Origin: DATMTS01 sp035564555
Lineage (GTDB): Bacteria > Actinomycetota > Actinomycetes > Actinomycetales > Microbacteriaceae
Assembly (NCBI GenBank): GCA_035564555.1
Contig: DATMTS010000016.1
Coordinates: forward strand, 1 to 52,663
Length of the DNA: 52,663 nt
Direction of reading: 5' to 3'
The position numbers and the translations under genes were made by a program. Below, one piece after another: positions 8,013-16,483 of this stretch. Below the pieces are notes generated by a model that saw only the letters and a program-made list of their open reading frames with translations, was not told the origin of the DNA and did no database searches. Position 1 is the stretch's first letter; every line of letters starts with the position of its first letter.

Positions 8013-8921
8013 ATGCTCACCGCCGTCATCGGAGTCGTCGCCGCACTGATCTTCGGCTCGGCCGACTTTCTCGGCGGCATGGCTTCGCGGTACCTGGGCC
8101 CGCTGCGGGCGACCGCGGTCGCCGCCTGGATCGGCCTGATCATTCTGCTCGTCGCTCAGCCGTTCGTCGGCGGATCGTGGTCGGCATCGGCGCTGCTCTG
8201 GGGCGGTCTCTCCGGTGTGACCGGAGCGCTGGCGATCTCGCTGCTGTACGCATGTCTGGCCGTCGGGCCCATGAGCATCCTTTCGCCGCTGACCGCGGTG
8301 GTGTCGGCGATCGTACCGATGACGTGGGGCCTGGCTCACGGCGACAGGTTCACCTGGACGGGATACCTCGCCCTGGGACTCGCGCTGGTCGCCGTGGTGC
8401 TCGTGGGCTTCGTGCCTGAGAAGGGAGCGGTACGTCCGAGCGGCGCCGCGCTGTTGATGGCGGTCGGGTCCGGTCTGATGATCGGCGCGTTCCTGATCCT
8501 CATCGACCTCGCCCCGGATGACTCCGGGCTGGTTCCGTTGATCGCCAACCGTGCCGTGAACGGCGTGATCATGGTGTCGACGCTGGCGGTGCTGGCAGGC
8601 ATCGCCGCGCGACGACGCTCCGCCTCCGGCGCGAGTGCGAGCGTTCCGAGCCCGCGGGCCGCCGCGGCGGGTATCACTCGCCCACTGCGAATCGGCCTGG
8701 CCTTCGCAATCGGCTGCGGCGTCGTCGACGCGCTCGCCAACGCGCTTCTGCTGCTGGGCGTGCGCATCGGCGACCTCAGCGTGATAGCCGTTCTGACCGC
8801 CCTCTACCCGGCCGGCACGGTGCTGCTCGCCGCGACCGTGTTGCGGGAACGGATCGCCCCTGTGCAATGGGCGGGCCTGGTGCTCGCATTGGCCGCCGCC
8901 GGGATGCTCGCGCTCGCCTGA
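8013..8921 (+). CDS. EamA/DMT-superfamily permease
   Basis: A 302-residue protein with about ten hydrophobic helices arranged as two EamA repeats (about 1-140 and 148-302). It opens with FGSADFLGGMASRYLGP and ends with the second-repeat signature ALYPAGTVLLAATVLRERIAPVQWAGLVLALAAAGM, written here in parts: ALYPAGTVLLA and ERIAPVQWAG. Such proteins export or exchange metabolites such as amino acids; the substrate is not readable. It stands alone, with a DHA2 exporter gene downstream in the same direction but behind its own operator. Confidence 0.9.
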   Translation: MLTAVIGVVAALIFGSADFLGGMASRYLGPLRATAVAAWIGLIILLVAQPFVGGSWSASALLWGGLSGVTGALAISLLYACLAVGPMSILSPLTAVVSAIVPMTWGLAHGDRFTWTGYLALGLALVAVVLVGFVPEKGAVRPSGAALLMAVGSGLMIGAFLILIDLAPDDSGLVPLIANRAVNGVIMVSTLAVLAGIAARRRSASGASASVPSPRAAAAGITRPLRIGLAFAIGCGVVDALANALLLLGVRIGDLSVIAVLTALYPAGTVLLAATVLRERIAPVQWAGLVLALAAAGMLALA

Positions 8922-8976
8922 GAGCATCCGCCAGGAGCGGCCTCGACGGGCCGGTGCCGCGGCTCGCGCGTATAGT

Positions 8977-8996
8977 TAGTTTGCATAAAGCAACTA
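8977..8996. promoter_or_regulatory. Dyad operator for the downstream MarR regulator (putative)
   Basis: TAGTTTGC and GCAACTA flank ATAAA in an imperfect inverted repeat in the only A/T-rich patch of the region, overlapping a TATAGT -10-like box at 8971-8976. Site type, position before an exporter and the marR gene in the same operon fit MarR autoregulation. No binding data. Confidence 0.6.
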
Positions 8997-9014
8997 GTTG
9001 GGATGCGGAGCAGA

Positions 9015-10742
9015 GTGAACGCGAGAACAGGCATCTTCGGCAAGGACCACCCGCACTACAAATGGGTGGCGCTGAGCAACACCACCCTCGGCATGTTGAT
9101 GGCGACGATCAACGCCTCGATCGTGATCATCTCGCTGCCGGCGATCTTCAAGGGCATCAAGCTCGATCCGCTCGAGCCCGGCAACGTGAGCTATCTGCTG
9201 TGGATGCTGATGGGCTACATGCTCGTCACCGCGGTGCTGGTGACCACCTTCGGCCGACTCGGCGACATGTACGGCCGGGTGCGCATCTACAACCTCGGGT
9301 TCGTCGTGTTCACCGTGGGCTCCATCGCACTCGCGTTCGACCCGTTCTTCGGAGGAGCCGGGGCGATCTGGCTGATCGGCTGGCGTGTCGTGCAGGGTGT
9401 CGGCGGCTCGATGCTCTTCGCGAACTCGACGGCCATCCTGACGGATGCCTTTCCCGCGACGCGACGGGGGATGGCGCTGGGCATCAACCAGGTGGCGGCC
9501 ATCGCCGGATCGTTCATCGGGCTCATCGTCGGCGGGCTGCTCGCCGTCATCGACTGGCGCGCCGTGTTCTTCGTCAGCGTGCCGATCGGCATCATCGGAA
9601 CGATCTGGTCGTACAAGTCGCTGCACGAGATCGGCACGCGCAACCCAGGCAGGCTGGATTGGCCGGGCAACCTCACCTTCGCCGCGGGTCTGACGGCCGC
9701 ACTCACCGGCATCACCTACGGCATCCAGCCCTACGGGGGCAGCTCGACGGGCTGGAGCAATCCCTGGGTCCTCGGGTCGATCATCGGAGGCGCCGCACTG
9801 CTGGTCGCCTTCGTGTTCGTCGAACTGCACACCCGAGCACCGATGTTCGAGATGCGGCTGTTCGCGATCCGCGCGTTCGCCATGGCGAACCTGGCGGGGC
9901 TGCTCGCGTCGATCGGGCGCGGCGGCCTGCAGTTCATGCTGATCATCTGGCTGCAGGGAATCTGGCTGCCGCTGCACGGGTATTCGTACGAACAGACCCC
10001 GCTCTGGGCCGGCATCTACCTGCTGCCGCTGACGGTTGGATTCCTGATCGCCGGGCCGCTGTCCGGCACCCTCTCCGATCGGTTCGGCGCCCGCTTCTTC
10101 GCGACGGCCGGCCTGTTGCTGGTCGCGATCACCTTCGTGCTGCTGCTGGTGATCCCGGTGGACTTCGACTATTGGCAGTTCGCCGCCATCACCTTTCTCA
10201 GCGGCATCGGCTCGGGCATGTTCGGGGCGCCGAACCGGACGGCGATCATGAACAGCGTTCCGGCGAACCAGCGCGGGTCGGCATCCGGTATGGCAGGAAC
10301 GGTGCAGAACGCGGGAAGCTCCCTGTCGATCGGCATCTTCTTCTCGCTGATGATCGCCGGCCTGTCCGTGGCGCTGCCGACGACGCTCACCAACGGTCTG
10401 ACCGCGCACGGCGTGCCGGCCGATGTCGCGGCGCAGATCGGCAGGACGCCGCCGGTGGGCAGCCTGTTCGCGGCATTCCTGGGATACAACCCGATCCAGA
10501 GCCTGCTGACACCGACCGGCGTGGTGGCGCATCTTTCGCACGCCGATCTGACGGCGCTGACCGGCAAGACCTTCTTTCCGCAATTGATCTCGGGTCCGTT
10601 CCACGACGGTCTGGTCGTCGTGTTCGTGACCGCCGCGATCATGTCGGTGATCGCGGCGGTCGCCTCCCTGATCCGCGGCAAGCGCTACGTGCACGTCGAC
10701 GAGCCGGCGGACGTCGACCTGAGCGAGAGCCGCGCTCGATGA
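9015..10742 (+). CDS. DHA2-family (EmrB/QacA-type) MFS drug exporter
   Basis: About 575 residues with roughly 14 membrane helices. Motif A appears as FGRLGDMYGRVRIY, motif C-like Gly-rich helices follow (GINQVAAIAGSFIGLIVGG), and the N-terminus KWVALSNTTLGMLMATINAS is typical of DHA2 exporters. The large loop near 470-530 is usual for the group. GTG 9015 is chosen because CGGAG lies four bases upstream; ATG 9003 lacks a spaced ribosome binding site. The gene overlaps the following marR by ATGA. Proton-driven export of drugs or toxic metabolites is a family inference. Confidence 0.94.
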   Translation: MNARTGIFGKDHPHYKWVALSNTTLGMLMATINASIVIISLPAIFKGIKLDPLEPGNVSYLLWMLMGYMLVTAVLVTTFGRLGDMYGRVRIYNLGFVVFTVGSIALAFDPFFGGAGAIWLIGWRVVQGVGGSMLFANSTAILTDAFPATRRGMALGINQVAAIAGSFIGLIVGGLLAVIDWRAVFFVSVPIGIIGTIWSYKSLHEIGTRNPGRLDWPGNLTFAAGLTAALTGITYGIQPYGGSSTGWSNPWVLGSIIGGAALLVAFVFVELHTRAPMFEMRLFAIRAFAMANLAGLLASIGRGGLQFMLIIWLQGIWLPLHGYSYEQTPLWAGIYLLPLTVGFLIAGPLSGTLSDRFGARFFATAGLLLVAITFVLLLVIPVDFDYWQFAAITFLSGIGSGMFGAPNRTAIMNSVPANQRGSASGMAGTVQNAGSSLSIGIFFSLMIAGLSVALPTTLTNGLTAHGVPADVAAQIGRTPPVGSLFAAFLGYNPIQSLLTPTGVVAHLSHADLTALTGKTFFPQLISGPFHDGLVVVFVTAAIMSVIAAVASLIRGKRYVHVDEPADVDLSESRAR

Positions 10743-11278
10743 GCCCGGCGGAGATCGGCGCGGCCGCCGGAGCGGCCCGAGCCGGCGCAGACGACGGGGC
10801 GGATCGGACGGCGATCGCCGGACGCCTCGCCGTGGCGGTCGGCCGTATCAATCGGCGCATCCGTCCTGCCGCGGACGGACTCAGCCACGGGCTGCTGTCG
10901 GCCCTTTCGACCGTGGTGCGCCTGGGGCCGCTGAGGCCCGGCGACCTGGCTCGCATCGAGGTGGTCGCGGCCCCGACCATCACCAGGGTCGCCGCAGAGC
11001 TGGAGAATCGCGGCCTGATCGCGCGCGCCACCGACCCGGCGGACGGGCGTTCGTTCCTGCTCACCGCGACGCCGGCGGGCGCCGAGGCGGTGCTGCGCGC
11101 GCGGTCCGAACGCGCGGAGCGGGTCGCTGCGCTGCTTGCCGGCCGCACGGATGCCGAACTCGACCTGATCGCCGGCGCGCTCGAGGCGCTCGAGGCGACA
11201 GCGGAAAGCCCGTCGCAGACCGACGTGCGGCCTTCAGGCATCGTGAAGGCGCACGCCGGCAGCGGTGCAGCGGGCTGA
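10739..11278 (+). CDS. MarR-family transcriptional regulator
   Basis: A 179-residue winged-helix protein. The core GLLSALSTVVRLGPLRPGDL, then APTITRVAAELENRGLIAR and the wing ATDPADGRSFLLTATPAG are the MarR fold at about 50-125. The start overlaps the exporter stop by four bases, so the two are co-translated. It most likely represses the operon through the dyad at 8977-8996. The stop codon lies inside the loop of a hairpin (11270-11285). Confidence 0.92.
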   Translation: MSPAEIGAAAGAARAGADDGADRTAIAGRLAVAVGRINRRIRPAADGLSHGLLSALSTVVRLGPLRPGDLARIEVVAAPTITRVAAELENRGLIARATDPADGRSFLLTATPAGAEAVLRARSERAERVAALLAGRTDAELDLIAGALEALEATAESPSQTDVRPSGIVKAHAGSGAAG

Positions 11279-11285
11279 GGCCCGC
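11270..11285 (+). terminator. Hairpin with the marR stop codon in its loop
   Basis: GCGGGC (11270-11275), loop TGAG, GCCCGC (11280-11285). The TGA stop of marR forms the loop. The convergent gene ends at 11292, so the stem may end transcription from both sides. No U-tract is present. Confidence 0.5.
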
Positions 11286-11291
11286 GGCGGT

Positions 11292-11594
11292 CTAAGGACC
11301 TTCGGGGTCGTCGTCGACTTCGGTGTCGGCTCGGTCGCGCTCCGCCCGTCCCATCACGATCGGGGTGCCCGCGCCCGCTCCGGTGCCGGGCGGTGCGACC
11401 AGAGGCGCCACCCCTTCGCCCTCATCGGTGCGTGCGTTGACCTGTTCCGGGTCGTCCGCGTTGCCTTCCAACCCGTCGACGATCCCGTTCGTCTGGTCGA
11501 ACGGATGCGAGACATCCTGCGCGAGAGCACTCAGGTTCTCGTCGCGATCACCCTCGCCGCGGTCCTTGCTCGTTCCCTCGGTTGCATCGCTCAT
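11292..11594 (-). CDS. Small acidic hypothetical protein
   Basis: A 100-residue, highly acidic and probably disordered protein starting MSDATEGTSKDRGEGDRDEN. It has no membrane segment and no cysteine. A GGAGGT lies directly before the ATG, tighter than usual. Asp/Glu/Gly-rich short proteins of this type recur in actinobacteria without known function. It converges with marR. I do not recognise a family; coding status is supported by G/C third-position bias and the ribosome binding site only. Confidence 0.55.
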   Translation of the reverse strand: MSDATEGTSKDRGEGDRDENLSALAQDVSHPFDQTNGIVDGLEGNADDPEQVNARTDEGEGVAPLVAPPGTGAGAGTPIVMGRAERDRADTEVDDDPEGP

Positions 11595-11664
11595 ACCTCC
11601 ATCGTGCGCCTGCGCCGAACGGCGATCCACCCCTTGACGTGCCTTGCATGACCTCTCCTGCCCG

Positions 11665-11707
11665 ATGCACACAATGCACACAACGACGTTCAATGCGCAC
11701 AACGACG
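11665..11707. repeat. Iterated 10-mers upstream of the ABC importer
   Basis: ATGCRCACAA occurs at 11665-11674, 11674-11683 and 11693-11702. The last two are extended to the 16-mer AATGCRCACAACGACG (11673 and 11692), 19 bp apart. They lie about 90-130 bp before the start of the ABC operon in an otherwise gene-free 199-bp stretch, as expected of a regulator binding array. Confidence 0.6.
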
Positions 11708-11745
11708 GCTATGGCGCATAAGCGAGACAACGTCATCAAACGCAT

Positions 11746-11756
11746 CCCATGATGGG
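11746..11756. promoter_or_regulatory. Short palindrome before the ABC operon
   Basis: CCCATGATGGG is an 11-base palindrome with one central base, 38 bp before the ATPase start. It may be a second operator or a leader hairpin; nothing else supports a specific protein. Confidence 0.35.
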
Positions 11757-11793
11757 TCATCACCTGTACGGAAAGACAGAGAGGTCTAGGCAG

Positions 11794-12651
11794 ATGAGTG
11801 ATCACACTCCCCGCCGCGCCCACGCGCCCATCGCGCATGATGAGGACGCGGCACGAATCGAGATCGTCGGACTGACGAAGCGGTTCCTCACGCCGAAAGG
11901 CGAACCGTTCACCGCAATCAGCGACGTGACGCTCACGGTCGAACCGGGCCAGTTCTGCGCGATCGTCGGTCCGACGGGCTGCGGCAAGTCGACGACGCTC
12001 GCGCAGGTCTCCGGGTTGGAACACCCGAGCGGCGGCTTGGTGAATGTCGGCGGCCAGGTCGTCAACGGTGTCACCGACGGCGTCAGCTACATGTTCCAGT
12101 CAGACTCGCTCTTCCCGTGGAAGACCGTTCTGGCCAACGTGATGATGGGTCCGACGCTGCTCGGCACCGCCAAGCAGGAAGCCACCGAGCTGGCCATGGA
12201 CTGGCTGCGCCGGGTCGGCCTTTCGGGGTTCGAAGACCGCTATCCGCACCAGTTGTCGGGCGGCATGCGCAAACGCGTCGCGATGGCGGCCGCGTTGATC
12301 AACAACCCGAGAATCCTGCTGATGGACGAGCCGTTCGGCGCGCTGGACGTGCAGACCAAGGCCATCATGCAGACCGAACTGCTTCAGCTCTGGGAGCAAC
12401 TGCGCCCGTCTGTGCTGTTCATCACCCACGACTTGGACGAAGCGGTGGCCCTGTCGGACCGCGTGGTCATCATGACCAGCAGCCCCGGCACGGTCAAGGA
12501 CGTCTTCGACATCGACCTCCCGAGGCCACGCGGCGACGTGCAGGAGATCCGGCACGAGAAGCGGTTCCTCGACATTCAAGGACAGATCTGGGAGTCGCTC
12601 AAAGACGAAGTGACTCGCGCGTACGCGCAGACGGCAGGAGCAGCAGCATGA
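11794..12651 (+). CDS. ABC importer ATP-binding protein (nitrate/taurine type)
   Basis: A 285-residue ATPase of the NrtD/SsuB/TauB group. Walker A is GPTGCGKST, the Q-loop is MFQSDSLFPW, the signature is LSGGMRKR, Walker B is ILLMDEPFGALD and the switch His is in FITHDLDEA. The MFQ..SLFPW and EPFGALD forms are typical for importers that pair with NMT1/TauA-like binding proteins. A ribosome binding site AGAGG precedes the ATG. It overlaps the permease gene by ATGA and is the first gene of a three-gene importer operon. The substrate is unknown. Confidence 0.94.
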   Translation: MSDHTPRRAHAPIAHDEDAARIEIVGLTKRFLTPKGEPFTAISDVTLTVEPGQFCAIVGPTGCGKSTTLAQVSGLEHPSGGLVNVGGQVVNGVTDGVSYMFQSDSLFPWKTVLANVMMGPTLLGTAKQEATELAMDWLRRVGLSGFEDRYPHQLSGGMRKRVAMAAALINNPRILLMDEPFGALDVQTKAIMQTELLQLWEQLRPSVLFITHDLDEAVALSDRVVIMTSSPGTVKDVFDIDLPRPRGDVQEIRHEKRFLDIQGQIWESLKDEVTRAYAQTAGAAA

Positions 12652-13535
12652 GTACGGCAACGGCAACCGCAAAAGTGAACGGCTACATGGTCATCCCGCC
12701 CGACGAAGTGGATCTGCGGGCCACCGCACAACGCGCTCGAAAGCGACGCAACGCCTGGGTGTGGGCCGGTCGCGTGATGCTGGCCGTCGTGGTCATCGGC
12801 GGCTGGCAGTTGTGCACCGCGCTGGGTTGGGTAGACAAATTCTTCTATGGGCAGCCGTCGGGGATCTGGAACAGCCTGGTCAAGCTCTTCACCGTAGGCA
12901 CCGCGTTCGGCTCGATCTGGGAGAACCTCGGCTACACCGTCGAGGAGGCCTTCCTCGGGTTCCTGCTCGGCACGGTCGCCGGCATCATCTTCGGCATCCT
13001 GCTCGGCTCGAACCGCTACCTGTCATCCGTCTTCGGGCCGTACATCAAGATGGTCAACTCGATCCCCCGCATCCTGCTGGGCGCGATCTTCGTCGTCGCC
13101 TTCGGGCTCGGGATGTTCCCGAAGGTGCTGCTGGCGGCGGTGCTCGTGTTCTTCGTGGTCTTCTTCAACGCCTTCCAGGGCGTGCGCGAGGTCGATCCGA
13201 ATCTGGTCGCCAACGTGCGGGTGCTCGGCGCATCGCCGCTGCAGGTCGCACGCCACGTGACCATCCCGTCGGCCATGACCTGGATCATCGCGAGCATGCA
13301 CACCGCGTTCGGGTTCGCCATCATCGGCGCCCTGGTGGCCGAGGTGCTCGGCTCGCAACACGGCATAGGCCTGATCATCACCCAGGCCTCAGGCAACTTC
13401 GACCCCGACACGGTGTTCGCCTGTATGGCGATCATGGCCGTGGTCACACTGGTCGCGGAATTCCTGATCACGCTGCTGGAGAAGGCGCTGCTGAAGTGGC
13501 GTCCGCCGAACCGCTCCGATGCTCAGGCGATCTGA
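12648..13535 (+). CDS. ABC importer permease (nitrate/taurine type)
   Basis: A 295-residue inner-membrane subunit with a cytosolic N-terminus of about 35 residues and six membrane helices. The EAA-loop that contacts the ATPase is visible as NVRVLGASPLQVARHVTIPS. A further hallmark is KMVNSIPRILLGAIF. These match BPD_transp_1 permeases of the SsuC/TauC group. It is coupled by a 4-bp overlap to the ATPase and followed after 61 bp by the binding-protein gene. Confidence 0.94.
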   Translation: MSTATATAKVNGYMVIPPDEVDLRATAQRARKRRNAWVWAGRVMLAVVVIGGWQLCTALGWVDKFFYGQPSGIWNSLVKLFTVGTAFGSIWENLGYTVEEAFLGFLLGTVAGIIFGILLGSNRYLSSVFGPYIKMVNSIPRILLGAIFVVAFGLGMFPKVLLAAVLVFFVVFFNAFQGVREVDPNLVANVRVLGASPLQVARHVTIPSAMTWIIASMHTAFGFAIIGALVAEVLGSQHGIGLIITQASGNFDPDTVFACMAIMAVVTLVAEFLITLLEKALLKWRPPNRSDAQAI

Positions 13536-13596
13536 CCCTCCTCGAACCTGCACCCCCACTGCCGAATCCCTCGGCGTCACGAAAGGAAGCACTCAC

Positions 13597-14694
13597 ATGA
13601 AAAAGCGCACCATCTGCGCTCTTGTCGCAACGGTCGGAGCATTGGCGCTCGGCTTGACGGCATGCAGCAGCAGCCCCGGTAATGGAAGTCCGGCCCACGC
13701 CGGCAGCAAGGCGTCGGTCCCCACCGTCAAACTGATGGTCGGCGGCATCGACAAGCAGATCTACCTGCCGTACCAGCTCGCCCAGAACCTCGGCTTCTAC
13801 AAGAAGTACGGCGTGAACGTCGAGCTCTCGACGGAGCAGAACGGCGGCGTCGGCGCCGAGGACGCCATGGCATCCGGCCAGGTGGACTTCGCCGGCGCCT
13901 GGTACATCCACACCGTCGACTTCCAGTCCAAGGGCAAGGACGTCATCAACCTCGTGCAGCTCTCCGGCGCTCCGGGCGAACGAGTCATGTGCGGCAACAA
14001 GAGCGGCGTGCACTCGGCGGCCGATTTCAAGGGCAAGACCATCGGCGTCACCGACCTCGGATCCGGTACGGATGAGCTGGCGCAGTTCCTGGCATCCCAG
14101 CACGGCATCAAGAAGTCGCAGTACCACACCCTCGCGGTCGGCGCCGGCTCGACGGCCATCGCCGCGATCCAGCGCGGCTCCGCCGACTGCGTCGTGACGA
14201 CCCAGCCGACGGTCGGAGCACTGCTCTCGAAGAAGCTGGCCTACACCGCAGTCGACCTCGCAACCGCCGACGGCGCGACCAAGGCGCTCGGCGGTGACTG
14301 GCCCGCAGCCGGCCTGCTCGCACAGGCGAGCTGGGTGAAGTCGCACCAGGATGCCGCCCAGAAGGTCGTCGATGCGCTGGTCGCCACGATGCACTGGATC
14401 AGCACGCACTCCGCTGCCGACATCGCGAACAAGCTGCCGAGCGACTTCGTGCAGAACGCCACGATCAGCAAGGCGCAGTACGTCTCCGGGCTCAGCACCG
14501 ACAAGGGACAGTTCCTGCCCGACGGCATCATGCCCGCCGGCGGCCCGAAGGTGATCTTCAACATGGAGAAGACCCTCGGCGTCGACACATCGAACATCCC
14601 GATCTCCGGTACGTTCACCAACAAGTACGCCGAAGCGGCGAACAAGCTGGAAGGCACCACGATCACCACGACGCCGGCTGGCGCCGACGGCTGA
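13597..14694 (+). CDS. ABC importer substrate-binding lipoprotein (NMT1/TauA-like)
   Basis: A 365-residue lipoprotein: Lys/Arg N-terminus, hydrophobic stretch and lipobox LTAC with Cys23. The mature domain begins KLMVGGIDKQIYLPYQLAQN and continues with GFYKKYGVNVEL, the pattern of NMT1/SsuA-like solute-binding proteins. AMASGQVDFAGAWY is the typical ligand-pocket region. Ligand class cannot be read; the downstream CitA/DcuS-type sensor makes a carboxylate plausible. A ribosome binding site GAAAGGAAG precedes ATG 13597. Confidence 0.92.
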   Translation: MKKRTICALVATVGALALGLTACSSSPGNGSPAHAGSKASVPTVKLMVGGIDKQIYLPYQLAQNLGFYKKYGVNVELSTEQNGGVGAEDAMASGQVDFAGAWYIHTVDFQSKGKDVINLVQLSGAPGERVMCGNKSGVHSAADFKGKTIGVTDLGSGTDELAQFLASQHGIKKSQYHTLAVGAGSTAIAAIQRGSADCVVTTQPTVGALLSKKLAYTAVDLATADGATKALGGDWPAAGLLAQASWVKSHQDAAQKVVDALVATMHWISTHSAADIANKLPSDFVQNATISKAQYVSGLSTDKGQFLPDGIMPAGGPKVIFNMEKTLGVDTSNIPISGTFTNKYAEAANKLEGTTITTTPAGADG

Positions 14695-14703
14695 TCCCGT
14701 CAC

Positions 14704-14738
14704 GTTGCGGGGAGAGGATGAGCCCCTCTCCCCGCAAC
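14704..14738 (+). terminator. 14-bp perfect hairpin after the ABC operon
   Basis: GTTGCGGGGAGAGG (14704-14717) pairs perfectly with 14725-14738 around a 7-base loop, starting about ten bases after the binding-protein stop. It is the likely terminator, though without a U-tract. Confidence 0.8.
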
Positions 14739-14744
14739 CGCACT

Positions 14745-14776
14745 ACCGACCCGCGTGACCCGTCACGCGGGTCGGT
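14745..14776. repeat. Second perfect hairpin, 15-bp arms, before the sensor kinase
   Basis: ACCGACCCGCGTGAC (14745-14759) pairs perfectly with 14762-14776 with only two bases between, six bases after the previous hairpin. It could reinforce termination or be a dyad operator for the kinase/regulator operon starting at 14840. Confidence 0.75.
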
Positions 14777-14839
14777 CGCTTAAGCTGACATAGGGCCCAG
14801 AGAGAGACCGGCGATGTCAACAGTGTTGTGGCGGGGACG

Positions 14840-16483
14840 ATGACCCGCCCTCCGTTCGCCCGATGGCGCGACTGGCCGCTGGCCACGCAGATCCTGATCT
14901 GGGTGCTGTGCATCCTGACCCTGACCAGTGCGATCGGCGCGATCCTCTTCGCTCAGATCAGCAGTCAGGATCTCGACGAGCAGTATCAACAGCGCTCGCT
15001 CGCGGTCGCCTCCTCGGTCGCCCAGATGCCCCAGATCGCCGCCGATCTGCAAGCCGACGACCCCCGACACGAGATCCGCGTTCTCGCCGAGCAGGTCAGG
15101 TCTGCCACCCACGCGACCTATGTCGTGGTCACCGACCGTGACGGTCTGCGCTATTCGCACCCCAACCCGGCGCTGATCGGCAAACGCCTCGAAGAACCGG
15201 TCGCCGTGCTGGACGGCCACACCCACGTCGGCATCGACCCAGGCAGCCTCGGCCGGTCGGCGAACGGCAAAGCGCCGATCTTCGGCCCCGCACACACGAT
15301 CATCGGCCAGGTCTCGGTCGGCATCCTGGAGACCGCGGAGTCGGCCGAGAACGCGCGCGACATCACGCTGATCGTGCTCTACTCGGCATTGGTGCTGGCT
15401 GTCGGGGCGATCGGATCGCTGATTCTCGCCCGACGCATCAAGCGGGTCACCTTCGGATTGGAGCCGGCGTCCATCGCCGCGCTGCTGCAGGAACGCGAGG
15501 CCATGCTGCACGGCATCCGTGAAGGGATGATCGGGTTCGATGCCCGCGGCCGCATCACCGTGTTGAACGGCGAGGCTCGACGATTGCTGAAACTCGAGGG
15601 GAACGTGCTGGGGCAGGAACTCGAAGAGGTTCTACCCCCCGGGCGGTTGCGCGACCTGCTCACGGGCGCGCTGCCGTCCGTCGACAGCGACATCCTCACC
15701 GACGACGGTCTGCTGGTGGTGAACAGGATGCCGGTCTCCCTCGGGGGACGCGACGTGGGAGCGGTCGTCACGCTGCGGGATCGCACCGAGGCGGAGGCAC
15801 TGATCCGCGAGATCCGAGCGATCGACGGGCTGAGCGAGGCGCTGCGCGCCCAGCAGCATGAATACGCCAACCGGCTGCACGTGATCGCCGGCCTGATCGA
15901 ACTGGGCGAATACGAGCAGGCATCCGGATACCTGGCGCAGATCTCGCACACTCCGTCGTCGGTCAACGACGACCTGCGAGCGCGCATCGCGCCGGCCGAA
16001 CTGGCGGCGCTGCTGACGGCGAAGATCGCGGTGGCGAGCGAGCGCGGCGTGCGACTGCGCGTCACGGAGGACTCGCAGCTCGAAGACTCCGGCGTCGACG
16101 CCGAGGTGCTTCTGACCGTGCTGGGCAACCTCATCGACAACGCGCTCGACGCCGTCGTCGACGAGCCCGGTCAGAGCGAGGTGATCGTGCGGATCGTGCA
16201 GGGCGACGGCATCGTGATCGAGGTGCACGACACGGGGCCGGGCGTGCCGGCCGAGCGCATCAGGCAGGTGCTCGTCGACGGATATTCGACGAAGCAGTCC
16301 CGGGCGGGCGCACGCCGCGGGCTGGGGCTCGCGCTGGTGAGCCGGATCGTGCGTCGCCTCGGCGGGAGCATCACGATCACCCCGGGGCCCGGCGGTCACT
16401 TCGAGGTCGTGCTGCCGCCTCGGGTCCGAGCGCCCGCAGGCGAGATTGCAGGGGAGATGTCCGGGAGCGAGACGGTGTCATGA
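14840..16483 (+). CDS. CitA/DcuS-type sensor histidine kinase
   Basis: A 547-residue membrane kinase. Helix 1 is at about 17-40 and an extracytoplasmic PAS/Cache sensor domain at about 41-172. Helix 2 is at about 175-198 and a cytosolic PAS domain at about 215-315 (GIREGMIGFDARGRITVLN). The Spo0B-like dimerisation region carries the phospho-acceptor His340 in RAQQHEYANRLHVIAGLIEL. The ATPase domain shows the N box NLIDNALDAV, G1 HDTGPGVP and G2 RRGLGLALV. Such kinases sense citrate, C4-dicarboxylates or related acids. ATG 14840 is chosen; GTG 14828 is possible. It overlaps the regulator gene by ATGA. Confidence 0.93.
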   Translation: MTRPPFARWRDWPLATQILIWVLCILTLTSAIGAILFAQISSQDLDEQYQQRSLAVASSVAQMPQIAADLQADDPRHEIRVLAEQVRSATHATYVVVTDRDGLRYSHPNPALIGKRLEEPVAVLDGHTHVGIDPGSLGRSANGKAPIFGPAHTIIGQVSVGILETAESAENARDITLIVLYSALVLAVGAIGSLILARRIKRVTFGLEPASIAALLQEREAMLHGIREGMIGFDARGRITVLNGEARRLLKLEGNVLGQELEEVLPPGRLRDLLTGALPSVDSDILTDDGLLVVNRMPVSLGGRDVGAVVTLRDRTEAEALIREIRAIDGLSEALRAQQHEYANRLHVIAGLIELGEYEQASGYLAQISHTPSSVNDDLRARIAPAELAALLTAKIAVASERGVRLRVTEDSQLEDSGVDAEVLLTVLGNLIDNALDAVVDEPGQSEVIVRIVQGDGIVIEVHDTGPGVPAERIRQVLVDGYSTKQSRAGARRGLGLALVSRIVRRLGGSITITPGPGGHFEVVLPPRVRAPAGEIAGEMSGSETVS

